Shown piece by piece: positions 43,701 to 56,000 of a stretch of DNA of 64,000 nucleotides. The stretch comes from Plasmodium coatneyi. Taxonomy: Eukaryota > Apicomplexa > Aconoidasida > Haemosporida > Plasmodiidae. The position numbers were made by a program, and so were the translations under genes. The stretch is taken from the NCBI RefSeq assembly GCF_001680005.1, contig NC_033565.1:1283501-1347500 (forward strand), written 5' to 3'. Under the pieces are notes generated by a model. The model had not been told where the DNA came from. It made no database searches and saw only the letters and a program-made list of their open reading frames with translations. Position 1 is the first letter of the stretch; every line of letters begins with the position of its first letter.

Positions 43701-45192
43701 GAGGAGCTAGTTTCTTCTCCTCATTTGAATAGATCGTATTAATCCTATCTGTGTCTGTCTTAATCTCTTCGTTGTATTTTTCCATTTCTTCTTCGCACTT
43801 TTCTAGTTGCCTTTCCAATTTGGGTATGCTCTCCCTTTTCAATACATTTAAAATTTGTTGCTTCTTTTCTATGATTTCCTTATACTGGGGGATGTCCTTC
43901 TCCCTGAGTTGTTCCCTCTTCACGTAGAGGTTTTGTATTTTCTCTACAACGATGAGTAACTCTTTTTTCACATTTTCATCCTGCGTGGTCAATACCTTGA
44001 ATTCGTTGTCTACTTTGTTTTTCCTTTTTATTATTTCACTCTCTTCATTTTCCAGAGAACTTAAAACGGTGTTCATTTCTTTTCTCTCCTTCAGTAACTG
44101 TGCATAGACTAGGTTATGTTCTTCTTTTTCTTCCATACATTTGGCTAGCTCCTCTTCTTTCATTAGAATCCTTTTGGCTAGCTCAAATTTGTCCTTCTTC
44201 ACTATTAGTATGTTAAGCTTGTAGGTAAACTTCTGCAGCTGCACGTAGTACTTTGCTTCCTTTTTCGGTCCAGCTAGTTCCTTCAACTCGTTGTAGACAT
44301 GCTTCAGTCGGTTCACTTTATCGTGGTATACTTCTTCGCTTCTTTCCAACTCATCGAGACTTTTATTTATGTCTTCTATGTAGCAGTTCGTCCCTATGAT
44401 GTCTTCCAAGTATTCAAGTAGCCCTTCTTCGTTTTTTGTCCCCTTGGGACTCATTTGTGAGATTTGTTCCACTTCTCCCTGCAGGATCAGGAAACGGTTG
44501 TTCCGTAAGTCGATCCCATTTTGGAGCAGCAGGTCGAATACCTCCTTCTGTGTCACCACTTTGTCGTTTATGCGGTACTTCGACTGGTTGTCTGCTGTTG
44601 CTTCCCTGCTGATTGTGAAGCTGTCTGGCAAATCCTGAAGGGGGGGCTGCATCAGGTCTGTTTCATCTCGTTGTCCCTCCCACTTGGCGGGTTCATCCTG
44701 TTGGTCCCCCTCCGAGATCGTCCTGAATTGGATGGATACCTTCGTATACTCGTTCTTCATGGAATACTTGGAACTGTGTATTAGATCGCACAGCTTGTTC
44801 TGCCGGATCTTCTTCGCCCGACGCCCAAACACAAACAACATGGCGTCAATAATGTTGCTCTTCCCACTTCCATTCGGACCCACGATGCAACTGAACTTCT
44901 TGTAGAACGGTCCAATCACCTTCACACCGGAGTAGCTTTTAAAGTTTTCTAATATAAGTCTGTCAATTATTATCCTCGAGCTTTTCTTGTTCTCTATGCT
45001 CAGCGTGGGTTCATTTAATCCTCCTCCGTTCATGTCCTTCTGCGCTTCGCTGGCGGAGTGGTATGCCTCTGAGCGATCTGCTTCTGAGTGGTCTCCTCCC
45101 CCCTCGTTCATGATGCTTAGCGTTTGCACGTTCGCTGCATCGTCTTCGGGCAAGAGGTCCGTCGCCTCCACGGCGCTGATCACGTCCCTCAT
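40742..45192 (-). CDS. SMC4: Condensin ATPase SMC4, with an apparent one-base frameshift
   Basis: Head-and-coil ATPase of condensin, which compacts chromosomes in mitosis. About 1483 residues after allowing for the frame break. The first frame starts with GTG at 45255 behind a stop, so the ATG at 45192 is chosen. N-terminal head: LENFKSYSGVKVIGPFYKKF, Walker A GPNGSGKS at about 105-112, then KKIRQNKLCDLIHSS, an SMC4-type feature. Coiled coils flank a hinge (GIHGVLGDLGSIDPKYEKAF ... GGELIENDGRICGGG). A Gly/Ser-rich acidic region precedes the C-terminal coil. C-terminal head: LSGGEKTLSSLALVFALHYF signature and Walker B PIYFMDEIDAALD. At 41620-41626 the plus strand has seven G; the frame continues correctly only if one base is added (EEVGPPQRDEDQ). 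Both halves are intact and conserved, so this is more likely a homopolymer sequencing error than a pseudogene. No plausible intron removes it: a 14-base intron would be needed. Confidence 0.88.
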
Positions 45193-45342
45193 TTGGGCAG
45201 CTCCCAGGAAGCAGTCTTTAAGCAGCGGCGTCTGAACTTCGCCTTGTCCTTTCACCGTGCGGTGGTCTTACGTTGGGCCTTCCCCTCGTGGGTTCTTTTC
45301 TAGTGATCCTGCGGTAGGTCCCCTTCTGGGTGACTCTGGTGA

Positions 45343-45375
<33 letters not shown>

Positions 45376-47884
45376 CTTTGCATGCTCCCGCAGGGAGGTC
45401 CTGATGCGCGGCTTCCTAACACGTGGACGCGCTTGTTATGCTTCGCTTATTCTTTATTAGGTTCTCCTTTTTTCGCTTCTGTTTGCCTTCCTCCGCTTAT
45501 CCATACACTGCGTGTACTCTCGCCGTGTGTGCGTGGATCCCTCTGCGCAAGGTCCCCGGGTGACGGCATCGACAATTTAACAGCCCGCCGAATTTCCCTG
45601 TCTTGGGATCCCCGTTCAAGGGGCCTTCACGGGGAGGATAAGAAGGGAAGGACGGCGGCGGTGAATCAATTACGCTGATCCGTAGAATCGAGGTGGGGAA
45701 AGAGGCTTCCAGATTGCCAAGGAGGGAAAAGCATGGAAAAGAAAAAAAAAAAAAAAAAAAAACCATAAATACATACGTTCATATTTACATATCCTTACGT
45801 GTGCCTACATAATTTCATGCGCTATCGGAGCGTCCCACGGGGAACCCGCCTTTTTGCCTGAGTCTGGAGAAACCAACTGTTATGCTGCGTGTGCTGTGTC
45901 ATTATGCGTGCTGGCACTCACACGCGGAGTGCTCCCACGATCGAGGCCTTCCGATTGACCTGACCTCAGCTCTTTCTCCAACCTTAACACCAAGAAGGAC
46001 GTGTATTGGCAGTTGCAAATGTTTCTAGCAAATGCCTTTTTACGATGGGCCGAGTGGCAAGCAAGTGTGTGTGTCGGGGGGTAGCACCCGCCATGGATGA
46101 GAAAGATCGGAGATTCAGAAGTGGGTTCACACCTCTTTTTAAGCGTTAACATGTTTGTGCATTTTTAATTTTCCCAGATGTTACGGCGCAACAGGGGGGA
46201 GGCCAAACGTGCTATTGGAACGTTTTTTCTCCTCGGAGTGTCTAACGAGTGGTTGACGCCCTGTGCTGATGCATGAATCCTCCTCTCTTGTTGCACACCA
46301 TAGGTGACACAAGCATGAGTTATTGTATCTTTCGCGTTTCTCCCCCACTTTGGTTGTTACTAGCTCAAACGTTTTATACCCTCACTCAGCGATGTGCATA
46401 GCACAGTGAAAGTACCTTAGCGCACTGCTGAATAGAGTTACCCATTGTTTAGTGACTTTTTTTTTTTTTCGAGCTTGAATACGTGCAAATCTTTTGCTTA
46501 TGTTGTGCGGGGGTAGGGGACATGACGAAGGGGAGTTAAAAAAGAAAAGTGCACCAGCGTTGCCGTTGGGGAGTTACATACAAGTTCAACCATCCGTGGT
46601 GGGGGGGTCCAGCAAATGGAGAAACGAAAAATTACCCCCACTTGGCATGCCACACATATGGAAAGTCTCCTTTTGCGCGTACATATCGATAGTGTTCTGA
46701 CGTACCCACCAGTTATGTTCTCCCTTTAAAAGAAAGAGAAAAAAAAAATTATTCAGTTTTCCTCATCAGGGTGACCGGCCTTTTTTTGCTCATTTTTGCC
46801 TGAACCGTTCAGGTGAAAATGTTACGGGTAATATTTTTTTTTTTTTTTCCGTTATATTATGAAGGATGGATAAGTCGTTTAGCCGTTGAGTTTTTTTAAT
46901 TTGGACGTCATTTTACGGTCTTTCTTAGAAATAATTTTTTTTCCGTTAAGGAGACACACGTGTAACACACCTTGTCCCGTTTAACAACTGGGTGGGGTTG
47001 TCCATGTGGGGAAGTTTCATTGGTGGTCTCCTCTGTTCAACGTCTCCACACCGTCATGCAGCTGTGTAGAAGTATCTCTAACTGCACATGCACACAGATT
47101 CATTCCATATGTGAGTTGCCCCCCATCCATTTGTCGTAAAAAAGGGGAAGGGGGAGGACTGCAAACATCCAATCGATAAGACCTTATAACGGGAGAAGCG
47201 TGTCACACCATGCATAGCACGTAAAAAAAAAAAAAAAAAAGGAGTAATAAAGCTATTTCACATATATATTTGCCCTTTCACAAATATACATAATGAGTGT
47301 ATTTTCCCCTCACGGGGGAAAGGTCCCCTCAAAAATATGCCTGCACAGTCAGGTAACTTTGTGGAACATAAACTTTGTATAGCATTTCACCAAAGAAGGG
47401 GAAGTTGGAAGAGGAATAACATCCGGGGTGACAAAACTAATTGCATATGAAAAAATTCCTGAGACTTGGAAAGAATGCCATTGGAAGGGTTGTTTTGTGC
47501 AGGTTTGCAGTTGAATTAAACAGTTCTCGTAAATGCGGCAAGAAGTTGTGCCAGAATTGGGACGGATAGAAAAAATAACCTATATGGAGGCAGCCAACTG
47601 GTGAAAAAAAAAAAAAAAAAAAAAAAAATTAGGGGGAGTATTGCCAAAACGTGCTACTCTACGCTGCTTATATCACCATTGCGTAAGAGAGGATGACAGG
47701 AAACAGTGCGAGAATGGCAAAATTAAGGTGAACATTCGATGTCATTTTGCGATCGCCATTTTTTCCCCTTAGCGAATTCGCTTATACGTGTACGATACGC
47801 GCGTTCGCTGCGCGCTTAAAGAACAAAGATCGATTCACGGCCAAAGGTGTGAGTACATGTTGAGATCCTTCCAACGCACATACA
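45193..47884. other. Large divergent intergenic region
   Basis: A 2.7-kb region between divergent starts of SMC4 and alpha-SNAP, the longest here. It holds a T-tract of about 31 at 45344-45375, an A/T-rich central part, and A-tracts at 47222-47240 and 47604-47628. Two CCTGA...TCAGG palindromes occur at 46799-46813 and 47340-47353. No coding frame with domain-like composition was seen. It must include both promoters. Confidence 0.6.
46799..46813. promoter_or_regulatory. Palindromic CCTGAA-ccg-TTCAGG element
   Basis: A perfect 6-bp inverted repeat with a 3-bp loop, in a context (TTTTG before, TGA after) shared with copies at 19361 and 19404. Its function is unknown; a dimeric DNA-binding factor or a hairpin is possible. 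Confidence 0.4.
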
Positions 47885-49463
47885 ATGGAATACGAGGCAA
47901 GGGAGCTGGAAAAGAAGGCCGAACAGCTAAACAAGAAGGGATTCCTCTCCTCCTTCTTTGGGGCCGACAATACGGACGAAATGATCAACTGCTACAACTT
48001 GGCGGCCAACAAGTACAAACTGTGCCACAAATGTAAAGAAACATTTTTTTCGTGAGTGGTTTTGGGGTGACACATGGCATGATGGAGAAAGAGATGTCTG
48101 GTCTTCCGTCCTCGTCGCCGCGTCGTAGTTCCCCCTCAGAGGAACTCACGCTTGTCGTGTGTTGCAAGGCAGACGTGTGTTTATGTTGTACAGCGGACGG
48201 TTCGTTGACCCGACCGTTAGTTGTCACTGCCCTTTATTAGCACTGATGTTCATTCACCCGCCCCCCTGGGCAACAACCCACCTTGCAGGGAAGGAGGCCA
48301 CCGCATGTATCCTGAAGAACGCCGTGCTGCACAAAAATAACAATGAGACGAGTTACTGCGCGAATGCGTACTTGGAAGCGGGGAATATAGCCAAAAAATA
48401 TGACAAAATGGGTAGGGACGCCCCCCTTGTATGAACTTTACACACACACTTTCAACACAACGTGATTCGTTTGAGCGCATCACCACTAGGGTGTACTTTG
48501 TTCGATGGCTTTATCTTGGTCAAACTTCCTCCCCCTTTTCCATGCAGAGGCCATAAAACATATTGAAGAGGCTGTCAACATGTACGCAGCCATTGGGCGC
48601 TTCTCCAACTGCGGAAAGTGCGAAAAAAACATCGCGGAAATTTACGAAGATTTGTACGAATATGGCAATGCGTCCAAGTACTACAAAAAAGCGGCATACT
48701 ACTTCGAAATGGACGAATATTCCAAGTAATCAGTCAGCTAGCTGTTCAGCTAGCCAAAAGGAGAAATAAAAAAAAAAAAAAAAAAAAAAAAATGCATTTT
48801 GCATGATTTGTTCATGTGAAAATGCGTTTTTAAGTGGCCCCATTTTACAAGCGCGTCATTTTGTAAATTTTCCATAGGTCTGCCTACACGCAATGCATCG
48901 TGAAGTACGCGGAGCTGAGTTCGCAGTACAGCGGGCAGCATGAAGAGGCCATCTCGGTAAGTAAAGCAGTGTGTGTGTGTGTGTGCTCTCCATCACGCTT
49001 GTGTGGAAATGTGAACATATGATGTGTGCACACGAATGTACGTTTGCTGGTACGTATGCTCATGCTTTTCCCCATGATGTTTTTCCCCACGCAGATCTTC
49101 GAGAACGAAGCGGAGAAAGCCCTGAAGAGCACGCTGTTGCAGTACGGCGCGAGGGACTACTACATAAAGGCAGGCATTTTACATGTCGTGCTGGGGGACC
49201 TAGTCAACGCGAAAATCTCCATCGACAAATACTGCATGAACGACCCACGTTTTTTAAATTCGAGGGAGAAAAAGTTCCTGGATAATATTATCGAAGCTGT
49301 GACAGAACAAGACGTAGAATACTTCGAGGAAGTTGTGCACGAGTATGACCGCATTACCAAGTTGGACAACTGGAAGGTACACTTTCTTTACCAAATAAAG
49401 TCCAAGATGAATGCTGAGCCGAATGTCAAGTTGACGCCGGATGGAGCGGTGGACTTAACGTAG
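47885..49463 (+). CDS. Alpha-SNAP, NSF attachment protein (5 exons)
   Basis: Adaptor that recruits NSF ATPase to SNARE complexes for disassembly after membrane fusion; cytosolic and on the secretory pathway. Exons: 47885-48032, 48289-48411, 48548-48725, 48878-48956, 49095-49463; 298 residues, about the usual length (295). The protein is helical TPR-like throughout. The opening EARELEKKAEQLNKKGFLSSF matches the membrane-associating N-terminal region of the family. Internal repeats are EAIKHIEEAVNMYAAIGRFS, CEKNIAEIYEDLYEYGNASK and YYKKAAYYFEMDE. Toward the C-terminus LLQYGARDYYIKAGILHVVL and EQDVEYFEEVVHEYDRITKLD parallel the conserved LLKYSAKDYFFKA and VKEYDSISRLD stretches. The family's terminal NSF-contacting segment is represented by DNWKVHFLYQIKSKM followed by a short extension. 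All exon junctions keep frame (phases 1,1,2,0). Confidence 0.93.
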
Positions 49464-50025
49464 CATGATAAAGCGTGTCGTATTGCAACAAAGTTTGTGA
49501 TGGTATCGGCGAAAAGACCCTTGAGCCTTTTTTTTTTTTTTTTTTGTGCTAGTCCAGGCGGAATAGCAGCGTTAGCTTTTTACTGCAAAAGCGCCTGGGA
49601 CGACGTTTCTTCCCCCCAGGACGTCAACCCCTCTTTGTTAGGAACTCTCCGGGGAGTCCCTTTCCCACCTCTCATCATCCAGCCATTTTAAATTCTACAG
49701 CCATGTGGAAGGAAAAAAAAAAAAAAACTGCGCCAATTTTATGAAGCATTAACAAATTTTAATTTATGTCTTTACACATTAAAAAAAAAAAAAAAAAAAA
49801 AAAGTTGTGCGTCATTTAACTTTGGGGACATTTGCGAACGTGGAGATGTGCACGGTGGCCACATCAGAGGGGAAGCAACTGCTGAGCGCGCACTGCATTT
49901 GTCCAAGTAGAGGTATCGGAAAAAAGGGCGTTTTACTGGAGCGGTTAAAAACGGGTTGGAGAACCTTCCTCTGGAGGGGTGCATCCCCTACATGCTTTTA
50001 CCGCTCCTCTGCGCTGTTTAGCTGA
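49464..50025. other. Convergent 3' region
   Basis: Spacer between convergent genes with a T-tract near 49529-49545 and A-tracts near 49719 and 49779-49803. No gene signal. Confidence 0.6.
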
Positions 50026-53000
50026 TCACTGAAGCCCGAACTGCGGGACGGGCGCCTTCCCCTTCGAATTTTGCGCGTCGTTCTTCTTGAGGAGCTCCAA
50101 GTACACCTGTTGCTGTTCCTTCATTCGGACGAGGCCCCTTTGTATGAGTATCTGTTCCTGCAGTTTCTTTTTCAGCTCTTCGTTGCCTTTTTTTTCTAGT
50201 TCCATTTTCTTGGCAATTTCGTCCAAGTACTTATATGACCCGTCGGCATCACATGCGTTGTCCTTCCTGTATTCTTTAGGGAAACCGGCACCGGGGTGGA
50301 AATGCTTCTCCCCCGCATACGTTTGGTGCGTTCCTCTATGCTGTTCGCTTATGTAACCACTGAGGTCACTTCGTAGCATGGTTTCACGTGAGGACCTTTC
50401 CGCGCTGGGATGCTTTCCAGACATATTTGCGCAAAACACACGTCCTTCCGTTTCATCATCGGAATGACTTGGTGACGATCTGAAGGTTCCCTCCTCCTGT
50501 AAGGTGTGCGATTCGTTGCTTTCCCTACGCATCGCATCGGAGTTTATGGTGTGTGCACTTCCGTGCAGGTAGCTGTTGGCGTCTTCCTCGTTCTCTTCCA
50601 CACATTTTGTGCTTTTGCGAAGGAGGACGCCTTGCCCTGAGGTGTTTTGCCTTGGAACGTTTTTATACGCACGGGGGGATTCCTCCGTGTCCGCCTCGTC
50701 GTCGGCGTCACCAGCCAGGTCATCTTCCTCCTCTTCCTCCACGTCACTTTCTTCCTCATCTTCCTCCACATCTACTCCACTTTCCTCTTCTTCCTCTTCT
50801 CTTTCGTCTAATTCTTCTTCTTCCTCTTCATCGTCCTCCTCGTCAACGTCTTCCCCTTCTTCGTCCTCCACGTCTACTTCACTTTCCTCTTCCTCATCCC
50901 CTGAACTTTCCTCCTCGTTCACTTCTTCCTCCACCACTTCTTCGTCTTCTTCATCGTTTTCTTCCTCCTCTTCTTCCACCTCGTCAACCTCTTCTTCGAT
51001 CTCTTCCTCCTCCTCTTCATCATCATCCTCGTCATCTTCAGCTTCTTCTTCTTCACTTTCTTCCTCATCTACCTGATCATCCTCTTCTTCTTCCTCCTCA
51101 TCACTGTCGTCATCGTCTTCGTCTTCCTCTGCCTCCTCTTCTTCTTCTTCGACTTTTTCTTCTTCCCCTCCTTCATCCTCAGCACTTTCATCTTCCTCCA
51201 TTTCTTCTTCATCCTGTTGCTCCTCTACACTATCCTCTTCCGTCTCTTCCTCTTCTTCTTCTACTCCACTTCCAACTTCGTCCACCTCGCTTTCGACCTC
51301 TTCTTCTTCCACTCCACTTTCCACTTCGTCTTCTTCCTCCTCCACGTCTACTTCACTTTCCTCTTCCTCTTCATCATCATACGCTTCATCAGACGCTTCT
51401 TCGTCTTCCTCCTCATCAGCAGCACTTTCCTCCTCAGTCGCCTCTTCTTCTTCAGCGTCGTTTTCGTCTGACTCTCCCCCCCAAGGTTGCATCGAATAAT
51501 CCTCACCAGAGCCCTTCTCCCCGTGTGTGTCTCTTTTCTTCTCCTCCCCCTCTACCTGTTTAGCCCCCCCTGGAACCACCTCCCTTTGCTGCATGACGCT
51601 TCCCTCCTTCTCCTTAACTTCTTGCTTGTTCTCTCCCTGCACAGTTGCTAACCTACTCCTGTAGACATACTCAGATGTGCCACTCAGACCTGCGGGTGCG
51701 TTACGCATCTGTAGAGGTTTCTTGTCCCAGTGTGTACTTGCCAGGTTACTTATGTACTTCTCACTTGGGGTGATGAGACCATTTGCACTTATCCTCGGTG
51801 CACCGATAAGAACGGCCCTATTATATTGCACCACACTGGGTGCATTAAAAGTAGGCAACCCCGTTTCTTTCTTTCCCAACTGGGTCATCATAGGAGGAAC
51901 AGTCCCCATCGTCCTTTGAGTAGTCGCTCCGTTTATGAGGAATGTTTGCTGGTGCGTTATATTCACATGGGGAGGATTTTCTGAAGTCTTCATTTTGCAG
52001 GAGAGGTCGACTGCATTCCCCTGTGACATATCCCTTGCATACTTATCTGGTTGAGTTTCGTTTGTTCTTCTGGTCAGATACTTCTCACTCTGGTATCTTT
52101 GGATGGAGGTACTTGGCGTGGTCCCACTGTAGGGAATTCCCCATTTAGGGGCACCCTGACTGCTACATTGGTAGGCAACCTTCTCTTGTACCACATCTTC
52201 ATCTTCCATCTCGTTCGCTTCGTGTAAGCTGCCTCCCCTCCTTCCAACGCGGCTGCAGTTACTGACGTAGTTACTCATGTAGCTACTCACCTGGGGGGGG
52301 AGGTCCTTCCCTGGATGCGGCACTTGATCCCTCCTACCCGGAAGTGTCCCTAGAAAGTTACCCACTACGGGTGGACAATTCTTCTTTGCTGCGTGCGTCT
52401 CTATGCATCCTTTCGCTGCGCTTCCCTCGGGTGCCTCTCCACTGGTTCCGAACTTTGGGGGTGGTGGTCCGTTTGGTCCATGTGATCCGTTTGGTCCATC
52501 TGATCCGTTTGGTCCGTCTTGTCTGCCTCCTCTACTACCACGGTCGAAGCTGTCTCGTTCGTTTGGTTCATGTCGACCGTTTTGCCCCCAATGGGACCCG
52601 CTCCTCGAATGGGGCATGTACCTCATGGGCTTCACGTGTAGATCCGCAATCCTACTGCACATGACTCCATTACGCGTGTTGTAATAGCCGTTCACCTGTT
52701 TAGCGCCCCTCGGAATGAACCCTATATTACACAACCTTGCCCCGTTTTTCAATCCGTTCATGTTAGGGCAGTGGGTGGAGAAGCTTCTTCTACCGATGGC
52801 AGACATGTCTAGACAGGACCCCCGATTGGATGCGTTACCAACCGTGGTAACCTTCTTCTGTGCGTTCCCCACAAAGCTCGTCATGGAGGGAAGGACGCAC
52901 CCGTTGGATCTGCCCAGGGAGATGCACCCACGTTCAAGGTTCTTCCCGTAGCAATCGCTTGCACGTGCATTCTGGTATTTCTTCCTAAAGAAAATAGGCA

Positions 53001-56000
53001 CCTGAGTATTTACTACATTTGTTGGGACCTTTTTTGATCCTGTTGCTATTTCTTCGTTTGGTCCTTCCATCTTCTTTTCTCCACCTTGATCTGCTTTGCC
53101 ATTTTCGCTTGTTCTTCTTATGCCGAAAAAGCCCAGAATCATGTTGGCGTAGGACTTTTTGGGGGGTGCCTCCTTGTGCTCTTCAGTAGTAATGGGTTGA
53201 TTCTTGATGGGTTCGGTGGTGATGGGTTCATTGTTGATGGGTTCATTGTTGATGGGTTCATTGTTGATGGGTTCATTGTTGATGGGTTCACTGTTGATGG
53301 GTTCATTCGTTTGTGCTGGAATAGAGAGCGCTTCGCTGGAGGACAATTCCTTGGTGATGGGTTCACGGCCCTTCTGACCGACGGGATGCTCACTCGTTGG
53401 CCCCCCATGGCTGGCATACCCGCACACGTTTACACACCCGCCTAAGGGTACTCCTATAGAGACGTCACTGCAGCGAAGACCAGCTAGGGACTCTTCCCCT
53501 TGCATGCAATTCAAGTTTGGCTTCGAGACACCAGGGATACTGCTCATGTCACATCGGAAGTTTTGGCACCCATTAGTGAACCCCTTATTCATGTGCGGTG
53601 TAGATAGTGTCACGGAAGGGACACGCTGAAGGGATATGTTCTCCCCCTGGTTAGGAGAAGCAGCCCCTGTTTTTTTATTTTCTCCTGGAGGGAGGTGATC
53701 ATCCCAATCAGGTGGCTTCCCCGAGTTGACGGGAAGATCCCCCGTCGTAAAATTGGTCTTGTTGGAAGGGAAGTTGGTTGCATCTGTAACGTTGGTTCTT
53801 AGTCTTGTGAACCCATTTTCTTCGTTCGAATTGTTCTCATCACAGTGAACGGTGGTGGACCTGATATCCATTTCAATCTTCTCCTGCGATGCGGAGTCTG
53901 GCAGATGAATCTGTTTCTTCTCACCCATTGGAGGCACTCCGATAGGGCTTCGCGCGTACTTACTTTCCAGATGCAGTAGGTCCTTGTCTGCATCTACTTC
54001 ATTGTTATTCTTTGAGGGTTCATTCGGATCGGTGCCACGAAAGCAATTCATTCTGCTGACGAAGGGGTCCATCGAACCTTTTATTGCAATGTTGTTGCAG
54101 GTGATGATGGGGAAGCAGGTCGGATTGGCCACCCCGAAGAGGTTCCCACGTAAGCAGGTCACTTTGTCAACATTCATTTTCCCTGTTGGATCTACATCTG
54201 TTACGGGGTTACCTGCATGGTGAGGATCGTTGAACCCACCCTGCGAATCCTTCACATAGCACACTTCGTAGGAGTTAAAATTCTTGCTCTGTTGGATCTT
54301 GTCTAACTGGAGTTTTGGGATAGGTATAACATTCTTTACTAGTATGTAGTTGTCTGGGTTGGATTCTACCAAAGGGGGGGGCATCATCACCATGGCGTCT
54401 TTGTCCTTTCCCCATTTGGTTACCTCATCTGTCTGGTTGGTAGCGACTGGCAAGCTACACGTGGTGGGTCTCCTGTTCGTTTGGTTGTAATTCTCCGCAT
54501 GGGGAATCTCCACTTTGTCTACTGAACTACCAACCGGGGGAAACTTCACCCCTGAGTGAAGCACTTCTTGGCCCTTCCCCACAACGGTAGTAGTAACTGC
54601 ACCGTTCTTCTCATCTTTTCTTAAGATAGACTGGCGAATAAATTCGTTTCCCTTCATGACCCCTAAGTATGCATCCAGTACATCCCCGACTGTATCTGTG
54701 TTGTGATCTGCACTTTCTACACTCTGCTGAGTTGTATACTTTAGTGGGTCCACATTAGAGAGGGGTAGTCCTACACTGGGGTTCTTCCCCACGTTTTGCA
54801 GTGCCCCTTCCAACGGGGCTGCTTCCCCACTCAACACAATATTATGACCAACGCTGAGGGGGTTATCGAAGAAAGGAAGTCCTCCCTCTGAGTGCTGCAA
54901 CGCGTCCTTCCCCTGGAAAGGTCCCTTCACAAGGGAATCCTTCCGATTGTTCCCCCCATCTGCTAAAATTACCTTACTCTTCACGGCATCCACAATGCCC
55001 TCATCGTTAAATCCTTCAGCCGTTCCAACCTGCACATTTCTTGCATCCACAGAATTGAATCCCACACAAAGGTTGCTCTGCCCCTTTGCAGCAAAGAAGA
55101 CAGGCGCAGATACCCCTGCACAGTTGTTCTCCTTGGCAAAGTCGCTCACCCTCTGTATATTGTTACTTACGTATTTCTTCCAGTTGGTGAGGTAGTTGTG
55201 ATTATCGGTGCAGTAGTCGACGCAGTTATCGGCGTTGTTCTTATACACGTGTCTCCTTTTCAGCTTCAAATTGGTGCACTCGTTTTTTACAACGTTGCAA
55301 TTTTCACCTGCACAAGTCAGGCGAATTCCATGGTCAGCAGAGTCATCCATTTTCTCATTACTATGGGATGTGTACAAATTGCCAGCTGGTTCTTCTGCAG
55401 AATAAAACTGGGACTCCATGTACCCCACAGCATTATCCCTCTTTGGGACGTTAATAATTATTTCGTAAACCCGTGGAGGAGAAAATCCTTTCGTTTGGGA
55501 AGTCGTCTGTTCTATTTTACCTGACTTGTTCATAATTTTTTCATTCATTTTTGTGTAACTTTTTCTTTTGGGCATTTTTTCCAAAGGAGATTTGTCTTCC
55601 GCTTGTAGGAAGTGTTTCCCTGGGTCGGGCCAATTTGTTGTGTCTTTCGTTAGGGGGGATACCTCATCTATTCTACCGTGTTGCATGGGGTGGTGTTTCT
55701 CTTCCTTCATCTCCTCTATGATTGGCGGGTCGTCCGTGCAGAAGAGGCCTCTTTTGACGTGCACGTGGTGGTTGTAATTGTCCTCGTCGCTGCTGGCGCT
55801 GCTGTTAGTGGGGTCGTCTTCGGAGAGCGCTGGGGAGGGGGGTCTAACCATCGGGGCGACGCTACTCCGCTGATGGGTTCTGTTCAGCTGATTGGTTGTA
55901 CCGATCTGACTGATGCTTCCCCCACGTGGGACACTCTTCCGAACGGATGTCCTCTTCTTTTTCGGGATCGCTTTACTGTTCGACCTGCTCAGTGACTTAG

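Noticed and set aside
45193..45255. GTG start for SMC4 at 45255
   Set aside because: Non-ATG starts are not expected, and an in-frame stop precedes it; the first ATG is at 45192.
50553..51563. Long plus-strand frames rich in Ser, Leu and Pro opposite the giant gene
   Set aside because: They are complements of the Glu/Asp tract on the minus strand and have no independent features.
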